Below are positions 34,490-46,598 of a stretch of DNA of 64,000 nt, in pieces; positions within the stretch are counted from its first letter, which is position 1; every line of letters starts with the position of its first letter. The translations under genes were made by a program, and so were the position numbers. Location: contig NC_037094.1 of assembly GCF_002994745.2 (NCBI RefSeq), positions 39,859,456-39,923,455 on the forward strand. Reading direction: 5' to 3'. The DNA is from Rosa chinensis. Its lineage: Eukaryota > Streptophyta > Magnoliopsida > Rosales > Rosaceae. The notes beneath the pieces were generated by a model that ran no database searches, had not been told where the DNA came from, and worked only from the letters and a program-made list of their open reading frames with translations.

Positions 34490-34731
34490 TGTTTGTAACG
34501 GGCCGGCCCACAATATGTCGTGCTCAGGCCGGCCCACAATATGTCATGCTCGGGCTGGGCCAATGGGTCAATATTCCTAGGTCCAACTCGGCCCGTTATT
34601 CTAATGTGCTTGGGTCGTTCCGGGCCACTAAAGGGCTTGGACCGTGTCGGGCCGCTTTTAAGGGTGCCGGGCCCGTGCCGTGCTCGTGCTCGTGCTTATC
34701 GGTCCGTTTGCCACCATAGGTCTTATAGATA
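34490..34731. repeat. GGGCC/GTGC-rich repeat block
   Basis: Repeated GGCCGGCCCACAATATGTC (two tandem copies) followed by GGGCCGC, GGGCCCGTGCCGTGC and GTGCTCGTGCTC motifs; strongly GC-rich compared with flanks. Similar in style to 22220-22390. Probably a transposon terminal region; class not determined. Confidence 0.45.
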
Positions 34732-35033
34732 AGCGAGACCGATAGCGGTAGTGACAAGCCATCCTGTGATTATGCTGAATTAAACTACACTCATCTACTC
34801 TAGAGAAACATTTGGTGGTAGAAGGAAGGGGATACACGGATCCAATGTCAATAGATCGATAGTTCGACTAATGTAAAAAAAAAAAATCAGCGGAATCCCC
34901 CACCCTCATCAAATATTAATTTGATTCCTTTCGTTACTCTACATAGAAGAGAAGAGCGACACTTCCAAACTTCCTTGTTGCAGCAGCAGCAGCAGCAGCG
35001 GCGGCATCGCATCATCATCACAAGAACTCTCAC
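34732..35033 (+). repeat. Duplicate of the CCDC47 promoter/leader (copy A)
   Basis: Matches 36243-36388 plus 38788-38948 when the intervening insertion is left out: AGCGAGACCGATA start, ACAAGCCATCC, ATCGATAGTTCGACTAATGT, AATCAGCGGAATCCCCCACC, GAAGAGAAGAGCGACAC and the CAG/CGG and ATC repeats. Homology stops just before the start codon of the gene, so copy A cannot make the protein. At the insertion site it has only an A run, i.e. an unoccupied site. Confidence 0.9.
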
Positions 35034-36242
35034 CGTTATTCTAGCATGCAAACTTATTAACCTAACTCTGAAAATTACCTAAACACGTAAAAGGGCACAA
35101 GATTGTAACATGCATCATAAAAGAATTCTCTAAATTAACTCAATAATAAACTGAAAATCTCAAAAATATTAATAAAAATATTCTGAAAATTTCATGTCTC
35201 CAATTACACAACTCGCAAATCCAAACACACAAAATCTAAACAAAAATTGTAAATAGAGTCATAGTTACACTTTGAAGCTTTCCTCAGCGGCTTAGCAATA
35301 CGGTGATGAACTCGTCTCTGCTATGGTGGTGGAGCATCCTTGACTCAGCGCCTAAGAGCTTCGTAGATTGATGGATGGATGGTGGTCACGGTCTTGTAGG
35401 AGATGGAGGTTTGAGGAGTGAATTGGGCAGAGTCTCGGAAAAGTTTTTTGGCCAGGAAGTGATGCCAATTCAGTTATGGACGTTGCCTATTTATAGGGGA
35501 GCATCGGTTGGCTTTTGTCGATCATACCCTTCATCATTGGACGGATGGGATTGCATCGTAATTCCTTTAATTTTCCAACTGAAACATCTCCTGTAAGGCC
35601 TTAACTCCTCTAATAATGGGGCAATTCCTTTAATTTCCAAACTGAAACATCTTTCTCCTTTATTCTCCAACTGAAAACGTATTTCACTTTATTTCCCTTC
35701 TTCATTGCTTGGTCAACCTGATTTAATAAAGGGCACAAAATTAAATTCTTTTAGAGAAAATAAAAGAAATTAAAACAATTTAATTTCAGAAAAATACACC
35801 AATAAATTCTCTCTTAAGGCCCACAGATTAGCATGACTGTGAGGAATCCTGATCCAGCTAGGATTCTTCATGAATTTTGCGTTTTCTCCCTATTTCACGC
35901 CAAACACTCTACAAGACTCTTAAAATGACTCGATGACTCAAAACACAAAACTTAAGGGAGAAACAAGGCTAAAATGGAGCACATACTCATTAATATCGTC
36001 GCACATTGTGCTCCTATCAATAGACACTCCCAGACAAGGTTTGCAATACCCTTTAGGGCGGTATCGGGAACCCAAACGTGGGCATTGAAAGCAAGGGATG
36101 TGCATCCCTCCAAATCCTTCCATCTCCAACACCCTAAGGAGGTAATTGTTTACCATCGGTTTCCACTATCTTTATCTTATAACGATACTGACTTTGGCAT
36201 GGGAGTGTTGAAGGCTGATACACCCGATCTTTCCTCTGACCT
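35034..36242 (-). other. Spacer between the two leader copies, LTR-like remnant
   Basis: No gene. It resembles the minus-oriented family C LTR in layout (ATAGTTACACTTT near 35268, ATGGATGGATG, a minus-strand TATA-like CCCTATAAATA near 35490, and ACTCAAAACACAAAACTTAAG near 35940), but without clear ends. Best reading is a degenerate LTR. Confidence 0.3.
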
Positions 36243-36552
36243 AGCGAGACCGATAACGATAGTGACAAGCCATCCCGTGATTATGCTGAATCAGACTACA
36301 CTCATCTACCCTACAGAAACATTTGGCGGTAGAAAGAGGGAATACACGGATCAATAGATCGATAGTTCGACTAATGTCAAAAAAATAAGGGTAAATTCCT
36401 CCTATGGTACCTGAGGTATTGCTACTTGGACAGTTTGATACCTGATGTATTAAAGGGGACAGTTTGGTACTTGAAGTTAGACTCCGTTTGACACTTTGGT
36501 ACTTCTGTTAATTTTTCTGTTAAATGTAAGGATAAAATTGACATTTAAAATA

Positions 36553-38069
36553 GGATTAAATTCAGTTTACCCCCCTGAGGTTTGGGGGTATTTTCATGTT
36601 AGTCCATGTCCTCTCAATTTAATCAGTTTACCCCTCGAACTCTTCAATTTTCCTCAACCGTGTCCAATGTCTCATTTTCCGTCCAATTTGGACATTAAGT
36701 CTGACAAAGAAGCCCACTTTGGGGGCTAAAATTGTCATTTCATGCAAAAAAAAACACAAAAAAACACCATGACTATATTCTATCCTCCCCCTCTTCGCCC
36801 TCCTCCTCCTCCTCCTCCTCCTCTTCCTTCTTCTTCTTCTTCCCCATTAACCCTTAATCAACACTTACACAATAAGGCCAGTTTCCAACTTTAGATCTAA
36901 AACTCATTCTAAAGAACCAAATCAAGTCACCAACAAAGACCCATTCTAAAGAACCAAATCCATTCACCAACAAACCAAATCAAGCTTCACTCTGTTACCA
37001 TCATCCACCACCAAGCCTAATCCATCTCCATCTCTGTGACGAACAAGCAGAACAAGAAGATGAGGCTAAGTGCAGAAGCATGAAACAGCTACACAAGCAA
37101 TCGAGCATGAATCACAGGAGGGACGAAGAGATCCCATCCTCCCTAGCCTCCTCCTACTCCACCAAAGCCTTTAAGCAACCCAAATCTCTCCCCAGATCCA
37201 TCAACTACATCTTCAAAGAGCAACACCTCCTCTTCATCCTCGTTGGCTCCACCTTCTTCATCCTCCAGCCCACTCTCTCCTGCCTTTCCCTTCCAAGCCC
37301 AAACCCTGCATCCCTAGATCTTTCTCCTCCGTTCACAACCGAATCAACACCGCCTCCTTCTCCATCGACCTCCCCCACAACGCCGGTAAGGTCCCCGCCA
37401 GCCTCAGCAAACGCAGGCTCAGGATCGTCATCACCGGTGGCGCCAGCTTCATTGGGTTTCACCTCGTCGATAAGTTACTCTCTAGAGAACGATGTGATTG
37501 TCATCGACAATTTGTTCACCAAGAGGAAGGAGAATGTGGTGCACCATTGAGAAGAGGTGGAGGAGTAGGTGGTAGTGTAATTAGAGAGTAGCCCATGAAG
37601 GCTGAGGTGAGTTAGATTCTGGGTTCAAGTTTGCATATTTGGGATTTGGGGATATGAGATACAGAGAGTTTGAGACTCTGAGCTAGCCACAAAGAGAAGA
37701 TGGTGGGTAGGTATGGGTTCATGGAGGCTAGGAGAAAAATTGGATTTGAGGGAGGCTGTGATTTTGGTAGCCGGAGATCGAAGAAGAAGAAGATTGGGTC
37801 GAAGAAGAAGAAGAAGAAGAAGGAGGGTGGCGAGAGAGAGGATAGAATATGGTCGTGGTGCTTTTTTTTTTTTTTTGCATGAAATGACAATTTTAGCCCC
37901 CAAAGTGGGCTTCTTCGTCAGACTTAACGTCCAAATTGGACGGAAAATGAGACATTGGACACGGTTGAGGAAAATTGAAGAGTTCGAGGGGTAAACTGAT
38001 TAAATTGAGAGGACAGGGACTAACATGAAAATACCCCCAAACCTCAGGGGGGTAAACTGAATTTAATCC
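36553..38069. mobile_element. Inner Mutator-type element carrying a gene fragment (Pack-MULE-like)
   Basis: A perfect 9-bp duplication TTTAAAATA lies at 36544-36552 and 38070-38078. Inverted arms of about 200 bp run from GGATTAAATTCAGTTTACCC to its inverse. Between the arms are CT-rich leader-like sequence, a UXS1-type gene fragment (37080-37550) and GAAGAAG-rich sequence. No transposase. The element inserted into the left arm of the outer element. Its ends are of the same family as 32063-33140. Confidence 0.92.
37080..37550 (+). pseudogene. Captured 5' fragment of UDP-glucuronic acid decarboxylase (UXS1-type)
   Basis: It opens like plant UXS1: MKQLHKQSSMNHRRDEEIP, SLPRSINYIFKEQHLLFILV and GSTFFILQPTLS (the N-terminal membrane anchor of a Golgi UDP-xylose synthase), with a few residues lost after LFILVG. 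It then leaves frame. In another frame the Rossmann start LRIVITGGASFIGFHLVDKL is readable (37418-37478), and the original frame returns as DVIVIDNLFTKRKENVVHH just before a stop. Two frame changes cancel out, so a 156-codon frame stays open but its middle is nonsense. The catalytic domain is absent. No function expected for the protein; transcripts could affect the parent gene, which is inference. Confidence 0.88.
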
Positions 38070-38950
38070 TTTAAAATATGTGTGTAAAAACATAATAAAA
38101 AAACATGAGTTTGTGGGTTGATTTTCTTCATAATTTTATAGGTATGAATTAATGCTTATAAGTTATGTTGAAGGTGAAATATTTGAATTTTATGTTCAAG
38201 AAATATAGTAATCATATAGTGAACACCCATGAGACTACTCCATTGAAACTAGTCTCGTACAACTAAATTTTTTTAAACATAAAATTCAATTATGTCAACT
38301 TTAACATAACCCAAAAATATTAATTCATTTTTATTTCCTCCTAAATGACCCACAAAATGATGAAGACTTAAAATAATACCAAATAATATCATCGCATTGT
38401 GTTTATGAAGAGGAGGAAAAATCCAAATTTTCGAGGAAAAATCAGTGGATTCATAGAGAATAGTACAAAAAAAATGATTAATATATTTCTTAAACATAAA
38501 ATTCGAACATTTCACCTTCAACATAACTCAGAAGCATTAATTCATACCTATAAAATTATGAAGAACGGCAATCAACCCACAAACTCATGTTTTTTTATTA
38601 TGTTTTTATACAAATATTTTAAATGTCAATTTTATCCTTACATTTAACAGAAAAATTAACAGAAGTACCAAAGTGTCAAACAGAGTCTAACTTCAAGTAC
38701 TAAACTGTCCCCTTTAATACATCAGGTATCAAACTGTCCAAGTAGCAATACCTCAGGTACCATAGGAGGAATTTACTTAAAAAATAAAAAAAACAAAAAA
38801 AATCAGCGGAATCCCCCACCATCATCAAATGTTAATTTGATTCCTTTCGTTACTCTACAGAGAAGAGAAGAGCGACACTTCCAAACTTCCTTGTTGCAGC
38901 AGCAGCAGCAGCAGCGGCGGCGTCGCATCATCATCATCATCATCACAATC

Positions 38951-41900
38951 ATGGGTCTCGCTGTCCCACATCTCCTCACTCTCTTCCTATTCTTCTCTCT
39001 TATCTGCTTCTCTCCCATCCTCGCCGACTCCGACTTCGAAGGCTTCGAAGACGCCGACGATATCGACGAAGACTTGGACTCCTCACTCCCTCTCACCACC
39101 ACCCATCCATCCCAAACACTCCTCACCGCGACGGCCACCTCCCAACCCGACCCGGTGCCGGATCCCAGTGATCCTGTTCAGGATTCGGACCCAGCATCAT
39201 CAACTACTGATTCTCCTAAACCTTCTTCCACCAGCTTTGAGTATTGGGACGAAGACGAGTTCGAAGGTCTACCACAAGATCAACCACAGCAACCGCCACT
39301 CACAGTCACTGAAAATGCTACTCCGTCTCCCGATTCCGATTCCGATCTGAAACCCTCGACCGATCCGAAACAACCACCCGAGAGTTCTTCCAGATCTTAC
39401 ACGGTGGAGATCGCCTGCGGAGGGTTCTTGATCGTTTTCATCATCAATTACTTCACCGGAAAGCGCATGAACGAGAACCTCGCCCTGGCATGGGCTGCCA
39501 AATTCGCAACCAAGGACACTATTTTCGACAAGAACTTCAGTCTTTTGGGCGTTGGCGAAGGCGATGACTCACCCTTGCTCTTGAAAGAAGGCCAGAACGT
39601 GTTCAAATTCTATGCCAGTGGGCGGAGGTGCTGCCAGGGGCTGTTGGCCACTATGGAGCTTAAGAGCCGCCACGATTTGATCTCTTCCATTTTCAATTTG
39701 GTGGTGCCTATTAGTAGAGACGAGATTAGTTTCGAGGTTTACATGAATGATGATGCCATGGACCACGTGGTTTTTGCTGTGGCCAAGAAGAAGGCCGCCA
39801 AAGCAATGCAGAAGGAGGTTCCCGACTTGCAAAAGTTCGCCACTATCCTTTCGCCTCCTGCCGGCAGGAAGTGGGTTGCCGAAGACTTGGCAGTTATCTC
39901 TGAGTCCAAAGAGGTGGCTGGGGATTTAATCACTGAGGCTGTTCTTGATCAGGTTGGTTTAATTTTTTATTTGTTTTTTCTATGTGATTTTGTTTTTGAA
40001 TGTGTTAGGTAGGTTGTATGTGCACACATTTATGCAAGTAATGTGATGATACTGTGATGATAATGCTTAGGCTGCTCTTTTACACATCAGACACCAATTT
40101 AGCAATTGTCAAAGCTAAGACTTATAGGTTAGGAGGCACTTTAACGTTCCATATTGCATGAGAGGGTACAAATAAATAGACAGCAGAGTTTTTCAGAAAT
40201 TGCTTTGAGTAGGACTTGCATGAAAAAAGCTCTTGATGCTTCCGACATCCATATTCTTTTATCTGGCCTAGATGGAAGCAGCCTAAAATATCTAAACAGG
40301 CCTATAATGTAGTTGACTTCCCTACCTCTTGATTATTTTAATTTAAATCCCATGACAAAGGATAAGAAGAATGAGATACACATATAGGTGCGAATAATTA
40401 TTTTCAGTTATTTTTAATAATTTTGCTTCTTTGGGCCTTTATCTACTTGGTTGCTGAATGAACCCTCTTTCACGATTTCAAATCTCTTTCATCTTTTTAG
40501 TAGACTTCCTTTTTAATCTAGAATGGAAGAATTATATCATATTGGCACAAGTGAAGTGCAAGTTTTTTATCTGAAGTAAAGATACTCTATATGCATGTTA
40601 TTCACAGTGCGTTCTCTGTTTGGTGCAAGTTTTATTTTTTAATGTATGGTCATCCCATATTGCTGCTTTTATAGGAGAGACGGTGATAATAATAAACGAC
40701 ATTTTCTCTTTATCATAATAGCAATCGACTGCTGTTCTGCCTTTTGCTTTCTATCTTGATCAAATTTTTTATAGTCTGTTACTTTCGGAGCTCTTTCTTG
40801 ATTAACTTATTTAGTTATTTTAGATCACAAAGTTAATAACTGGAACATGTTTAACATAATTCTGCCCCAATTGCCCTGCAATGAGTCAATCCTCTCTAAA
40901 TATAGTGTTCCAACATCCAATTGTCTCGTCTAAATTCCAAGAAATTGAATCTGGATCTACATTTGAGTCAGTACTTGAATCTGGGCCAGACAATATGATA
41001 GTTTTTTCAGCCAGTTGCATTCTGATAAGAAGAAATTTATGGGTTCTGTACCTTTATGGGCAATTAAATATAATAGTCATGTGATAAATGATATATATTA
41101 GACCAATAATTATCACTGCCGACTGCATAGCTACAGTAATTGAATTTGAGCATCTCATTGATGCAGTGCTGAGAAAGTACGATTTCTCAACAAAGTCGTA
41201 CCAACTGTTAAACAATTTTGCCTGCATTGTTCTGTATGTGGAGAGGTTACAAATTTCTTTTTCGGTTAATTTAATGTTGGCGAAAGGGAAAAGGAAAAAA
41301 CAATGGAGAGAGTGAGGGATGGAAAAGTGTGATGTGCAAATGTCCAATTGTTTTTTCCATTTAGACAGGATTATTTCAGGAGGCTATGTACAGTTGGGAT
41401 GTGGTGTTTCCCTTAGGTTTGACTTTCCTATCCATGGTTCTGGCTGAAGAAGCAATGTCACATGGAGATTCAGGGATTCCAATTTAGTGTCACTCCCCCA
41501 TACTGTACCCTGTTTTGGGTTGAGATTTCAAAACACAGGTCTGGCTTCGCTAAAATTGAGCATCCCAAAGTCTTTGAGGTTGGGTAGGATTTTGCTGACG
41601 GAAAGAGGCAAGGAGAAAAATTGTAGAACAAGTTAAAGGGCACACCTGTGCTACATAAATGGAAGAAAAAAGGAACTGTTCTTCCGCCACCGAGCTGTGT
41701 GCATCCACGTGCCATGGATCATCTGAAAGCTGATAAAGAAAGGGAGATGGATGGGCTTGAAAGAAATCAGAATGTTCCCATAAAAGTGAAAAACCCTATT
41801 TATTGATTTAGTTGCTTTTTTTTTTTGGAATCATTAAGTTGATGTTTGTGTGTGCGTTGTAATTTTTACATGTTATTTTCTTTGCCGTGTCCATGCTGTA

Positions 41901-43198
41901 TAGTGTCCGTGTCTGCAACATAGGTTGGGATATTCCAACTTCTTTAGTGGAAGAAGAGGGGGATGCTGTTGGAAAGATGTATATTGATGTCTGTCATGTG
42001 AGTCATTTGGATGGTTAGAATAAAAAACAATTAGAGGATGTGTTGGGGAAAAGAGGGTTTGATTCTTATTTTCTTATTTGGGTTCAATTACTACAGAATT
42101 TTGGGATTGCTCTTGTTTTGCTATATTTTCGTTTCGGAGAGGTGTTGTCTGGTTTTTTGGATATATTGCTTTTTTTTTTTTTGGGTTATTAGCTTGTTTT
42201 GATTCTTAGCTTCTTTATTGGGTTCAGTTACTACAGAATTTTGGGATTGTTCATGTTTTGCTATTTTTTTTGTATTGGAGAGCTGTTGTTGTCTGGTTTT
42301 GTGGATATGCTCCCTTTTTTTTTTTGGGTTGTTCACTTGTTCGTGATTGGCTTTAGCTTTATTCAATTCATTATTCATTGTTTGTCTATTCTGCTTTTGA
42401 ATTTCCATATTTTGCCTTTATCATACTCTGACTTCCATAGCTGATAGATTTCTTTTTATTTATTCATTTGTTTAGATTGTGTTCTTAAATGATTGGATAA
42501 TGTTCAATTCTTGGATCAAGTGCAGTATGCAGAAACTGTTGTATATATAACTTGGAATCACCATACAGGGGATCTGGGATTTTAGAACACTTGACTGATG
42601 GCATTCAATTTATGGTATTTGCAGGTTTTTGGTGAGAAAGCTTTTCAGAAATTTGGAAAGGGTTTCATGTATATGCATTTTTCAGATCAACATCCAGGGC
42701 CTACACACAAGAAGATGCTATTGTTCAAGTATGCACTACCTGATGCTGATAGCATGGCCGATATGACTCGTTTGGTGGCCTTGATACCTTACTATATTGA
42801 TTTGATTGGTCGTTACAAGCTAAGCAGTCAGGTAGGCTTTTTTTACTTTTGGTCTGGACGGGTCAGCTATAAGTTATATTGTGGAGGCGAGTTTGAGAAA
42901 AGAATTGTGATTTGATCAGTTTTATTTTTATTATTTTTTAATTTAATTCTGATATGTGCTAGTGTAGGCCCGATCCAAAACAGAAGCAACCAGATCAAAG
43001 GCTGCTCAAGAGGCATACAAAGAACTCCAAAACGCTAGGCAAGAAGCTTTGCAAAGAAAGAAGGCAGAGAGGAAAAAATTGATGGAGGAGGCTGAGGCTA
43101 AGCTTAGTGCAGAGAGTATTCGCAAGAAGGAAGCAAAGGAGCGTGCTCGTCAAATGAAGAAGGCAATGCCTAAAATGAAAATGACCCGTGCTAGCTAA
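38951..43198 (+). CDS. CCDC47 homologue (DUF1682), ER membrane protein-biogenesis factor
   Basis: Exons 38951-39952, 42625-42831 and 42968-43198 are all GT-AG, with every intron in phase 0, and give 479 residues, the usual length for plant members (At5g49945-like). Start chosen at 38951, where a signal peptide (about 1-25) begins; the frame is open further upstream but runs through leader CAG/ATC repeats also present in the copy at 34732. Then an acidic, Ser/Pro-rich lumenal part (26-150), one membrane span (about 151-172), a conserved cytosolic domain (RMNENLALAWAAKF, GRRCCQGLLATM, VFGEKAFQKFGKGFMYMHFS) and a Lys/Glu-rich coiled coil (405-479). Animal CCDC47 with Asterix forms the PAT complex that assists multi-pass membrane-protein folding at the ER translocon. 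The plant role is inferred. Confidence 0.9.
39953..42624 (+). other. Intron 1 of the CCDC47 homologue
   Basis: 2672 bp, donor CAG|GTTGGT and acceptor TTGCAG|GTTTTT. T-rich. It contains a 140-bp tandem duplication at 42061-42340. No other gene is recognised in it. Confidence 0.8.
42061..42340 (+). repeat. 140-bp tandem duplication in intron 1
   Basis: Two units, 42061-42200 and 42201-42340, share GGTTCARTTACTACAGAATT, TTGGGATTG, TTGTCTGGTTTT, GTGGATAT and a poly(T)GGGTT tail. Differences are mostly in T-run length. Confidence 0.75.
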
Positions 43199-45942
43199 TT
43201 GTTACAGTTTTATTGTTATTGGTTACTCTGCGTTCTTCTTCCTCCTTTTTAATATACTCATGATATTTCAGTTGGCCATTGCTTGCCATAAGTTTTGCTT
43301 CTGAACCTTCGTAAGTTGTACCCTAATTGTTTGAATTAGCTTCTCTCTAACATTTCATATCAGTAGATTTTGAATATACCAGAATTATGTGCCGCACACG
43401 TCAGATTTCTTTGACGGTTTTGGGAGCCACTGTTATTGCTTCATGTTGCATTGTTGCTACTCTGTTCTACAGGAGGGTGATCTCGTTCACCGTTTCAGAT
43501 TCACGCGGACTATCCTTTTGTTTTTCTTTAATGAAGCGTCTTTTTCTTTTTCTTTAGCGTACTATGAATTGGAGCCTTTGAATCCTCTAGGTTTTTTTTT
43601 TGGTCGTTTTCTGATCTGGGTTTAGGCCTAGTTTGGGACTGTTGTGCTGTGAGAAGAAACACTTCCAAATTTGTTGGGAGAAGAAGCACTTCTGATTTTG
43701 CTGTGAGAAGAAGTAGCTGAGCGTTTGGTAAACAGTTTTCAAAAGTGCTGTGAGAACAAAAAGCAGATTTTGAGCGTTTGGTAAGTTGAAAGTAAAAAGT
43801 GTTGTGACTGGATATAATTACTAAAATAGTCATGAATGCTACAAATACTTTTAAAATACATGATATTTTTTTTTTGATTATGTACCTGTACCAAATTATT
43901 TTCTCATGTATTCTCTTATACAAGGTCTGCTAACCTAAGAGACAGTTTTTAAGGGACTGTGAGGGACAAGTGAATCTGACGGCTGAAAATAAATGCACAA
44001 TTTTAAATTGTTATAATTTCTGCTTTTATATTTAATATATGTGGTTGAGATGCATTTGTCCCTCACAATCCCTTAAAACTGTACCTTAGGTGAGCAAATC
44101 TGTCTCTTGTACATTAGTTCAAAATTTCCAACTAAACAATAAGTTGTGCATTCATTAGACTTTGTGCAATTGTATTTCTTAACACCGCCATTTCTCGTCT
44201 TCTTGGACCATCTCCTTCATATGCATTCCTTTACTTAGAGTTACATGTCATGTTATGAAGGGCAAATATTGAAAGGTCTTCATCATAGGCAATTAATAAT
44301 TTGCAAATAAGGTTTTACAAGAACAACTGAAACAGAACATGAGAATTACGAAATGGTAAGCCAAACATGACCGTAGTTTAAAATGACTTTTTTTTGTTTT
44401 GCACAAAGACTAACCGTATAGCAGAGCATGGAAATCTAGATTCCATTCCAAATATCCCATGCCCCATTCCTTTCATGTCTAATTCACCACTCTTATTCTA
44501 TATAGGACCAAATATACACGAGGTAGAAAGATAGAATTTAGGGGATGAATCATACAAAGCTAAACCGAACAGAGATCACAACTCAAAGGTCTCAAATTAT
44601 GATTTTTTTACAATCAAGAACCAAAATCAGCAATATCTGATCTTAACATTTGTACAGAAAGACTCAAGTTGATGAATCTCAAATCACTAAGTAGCCCATG
44701 TTTGGAGCCTGATAAGAATATATACCATTCTCCGAATTTGCACTGATGTTCACAAAGAGTAGGTTAGAGATCGAACCCTCCTTTGAATATGAGTCGCGTG
44801 GACAAGTAGTGACATATATAGGCTCTGCCCTTCCCCACCAGGATGGATCATAATATCTTGTACTGATATTAATGTTTGAAAGATAATATCACTCACATTT
44901 CGTTCACAGGTTTAATATTTTAGTACTATGAAAAGGAACAGACACATTTCCTGCACACATTTCCTGTCCAGAGTAATTCCCAAGCTGGAAGTCTGGAACT
45001 GTAATAGTGGGATTTTAATTTAATTTTATTTCTGCAAAAGTAATGGTCATAACAATAATTGAAAAAAGCTAGAGAAATTTTTACTAAATCCATCACGTAT
45101 CTAGAATCCTAGTCCTCTGTGAGAATTTGCAATACTGATATTGTCGAACACCAGACCTTTAAAATCAAACCAACTAGAACTACCAAGTTTGATTGCTGAA
45201 GACTTTGTTCGAATCCCATATTTACTGGCGCATATCATAGATGAATTTCCATATTTACAAACCTTTGATAGGCAATTCAAAATGTTGTTTATTCTTTGCT
45301 TAGATTTTTGAAGTTCAAAGAGCAAGAAGTTAATCAAGAAGGTACAAGAAGTGTTTAGAATACAATTTGGTGTGTATGTGGCAGAGAAAATCTAGATTGC
45401 TATGGCTTTTATACTAATAAGAAGCTAGCTAGAAAGTTATGGTTGATTTCAAATTCCATAAACTGCATGCATGACTTTTGGCATTCTTTTTCATTGTATT
45501 GAAACCCATATTCAAAGTCTATGGGTTCTTTGACAGGTATATGGCTCGAAAACATTATTGTTAAATGAGCAAGTTTGGAAACAAAAGGAGAAGGTAATAC
45601 ATAATTTTCAGACAAGAACCTAGATCACAACAGAGAGTCATATAGACATCATCGACTCCAAAAAGTTACAGAATTAATTTCCCAAAAAGTCATAGACAAT
45701 ATTTTCAGAATCATTGTAATTTCCCAATCAATCTAAGAACATTGAGCAAGAGGCTCTGTAGAATAGTATATAATCCAGATGAATTATAGCTAAAGAAAGC
45801 AACACATCTTCACAGTTTCTAAATGTGGACAAAACATCACAATATAAAAACCAGCACATGAGCAAATGCAAACGAACCCGAAAATCCAAAAGAAAAGAGA
45901 GGCAATAGTGTATTCCATCTATAGATAGAGAATTAGACATAT
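43199..45942. other. Intergenic region after the CCDC47 gene
   Basis: The first few hundred bases should be the 3' UTR. At 43625 GGCCTAGTTTGGGACTG begins a MITE-like stretch with GAGCGTTTGGTAA motifs like those of the element at 1618-1939, possibly ending near 44375 at CCAAACATGACC. Beyond it I see no supported gene; short open frames here lack recognisable domains. Confidence 0.4.
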
Positions 45943-46598
45943 TGGTGGGGACATCATTGAGTATGAAAGTGTATGAAAATTTATGTATGATGTGCCATAC
46001 TCCCAAGTATAGGAGGTCAAGTTTTAGTAAAGAAGAAAAGTAAGAGTATTGTACCCAAGGGATTGAGTAACTACCCTAACTATATCACCGTAAAAAGAAA
46101 CCTAGAAAAAGCATGTAAAGTCTCAACCTTAGCCCTTTGGAAGCTAAAGATCATGAGGATGGTATTTACAATTGTGGTAGTGAACGGTTTGGTTGATTTT
46201 AATTTTTTTTTTTATGAGGTAAAATAAGTTGCACAAAAATAAACTAAGCAAATAAAAATAAAATAAAATAGAGACTTTGATCAATGAGATAAATAAGAGC
46301 ATAGGTTTTTGCACCTAGCCTCCCTCATACATATAATGTAACCCATTTTCTAATAACAACATGCTTTGATAAATTCCCCCTCGGTTTTCGCAAGAGAAAC
46401 TGAGATACCAACTAATCATGCAACCTAACCATGTCGCTAGAGCAAAACACAACCTTAGTCCCATTTACATTTGCTAAAACATAAAAGGGCTTTGATGTTG
46501 TAAAGCCTAAAGCCTCTCGACTCTTAAACTCATGGCACTAAGCATTAATTTAGGTAAGGACCCAAGCAATCTAGTTCTTCCCGCAATAATAAGTTAGA

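Larger units (their letters stand above)
36389..38778. mobile_element. Mutator-type element with long inverted repeats (outer)
   Basis: A perfect 9-bp direct repeat AAAAAATAA flanks it (36380-36388 and 38779-38787). Termini GGGTAAATTCCTCC and GGAGGAATTTACTT are inverted, and the inverted arms are about 330 bp each once the inner insertion is removed: 36389-36552 continuing at 38079 pairs with about 38450-38778. Without the insert the element is about 860 bp. No transposase is present. Confidence 0.9.
36243..38948 (+). promoter_or_regulatory. CCDC47 promoter/leader (copy B), split by a transposon
   Basis: The two halves, 36243-36388 and 38788-38948, together align with copy A. The right half leads straight into the ATG at 38951 and holds (CAG)n and (ATC)n runs in the leader. 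The 2.39-kb insertion displaces everything upstream of 36388 by that distance, so the promoter actually used may lie inside the element or in the right half. Confidence 0.75.

Noticed and set aside
37612..37994. Several overlapping frames on both strands, Lys- or Phe/Leu-rich
   Set aside because: They come from a GAAGAAG microsatellite and a T run within the inner Mutator-type element.
38837..38950. Upstream in-frame ATG extending the CCDC47 homologue by 38 residues
   Set aside because: The extension translates simple repeats (poly-Gln, poly-Arg, poly-Ile) and hides the signal peptide; the ATG at 38951 starts a normal signal sequence.
45101..45337. Minus-strand open frame of 78 codons starting MINFLLFELQKSKQ
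   Set aside because: It looks protein-like, but no domain was recognised, no splice partners were found, and it is short. It could be a decayed gene piece; not supported enough to annotate.
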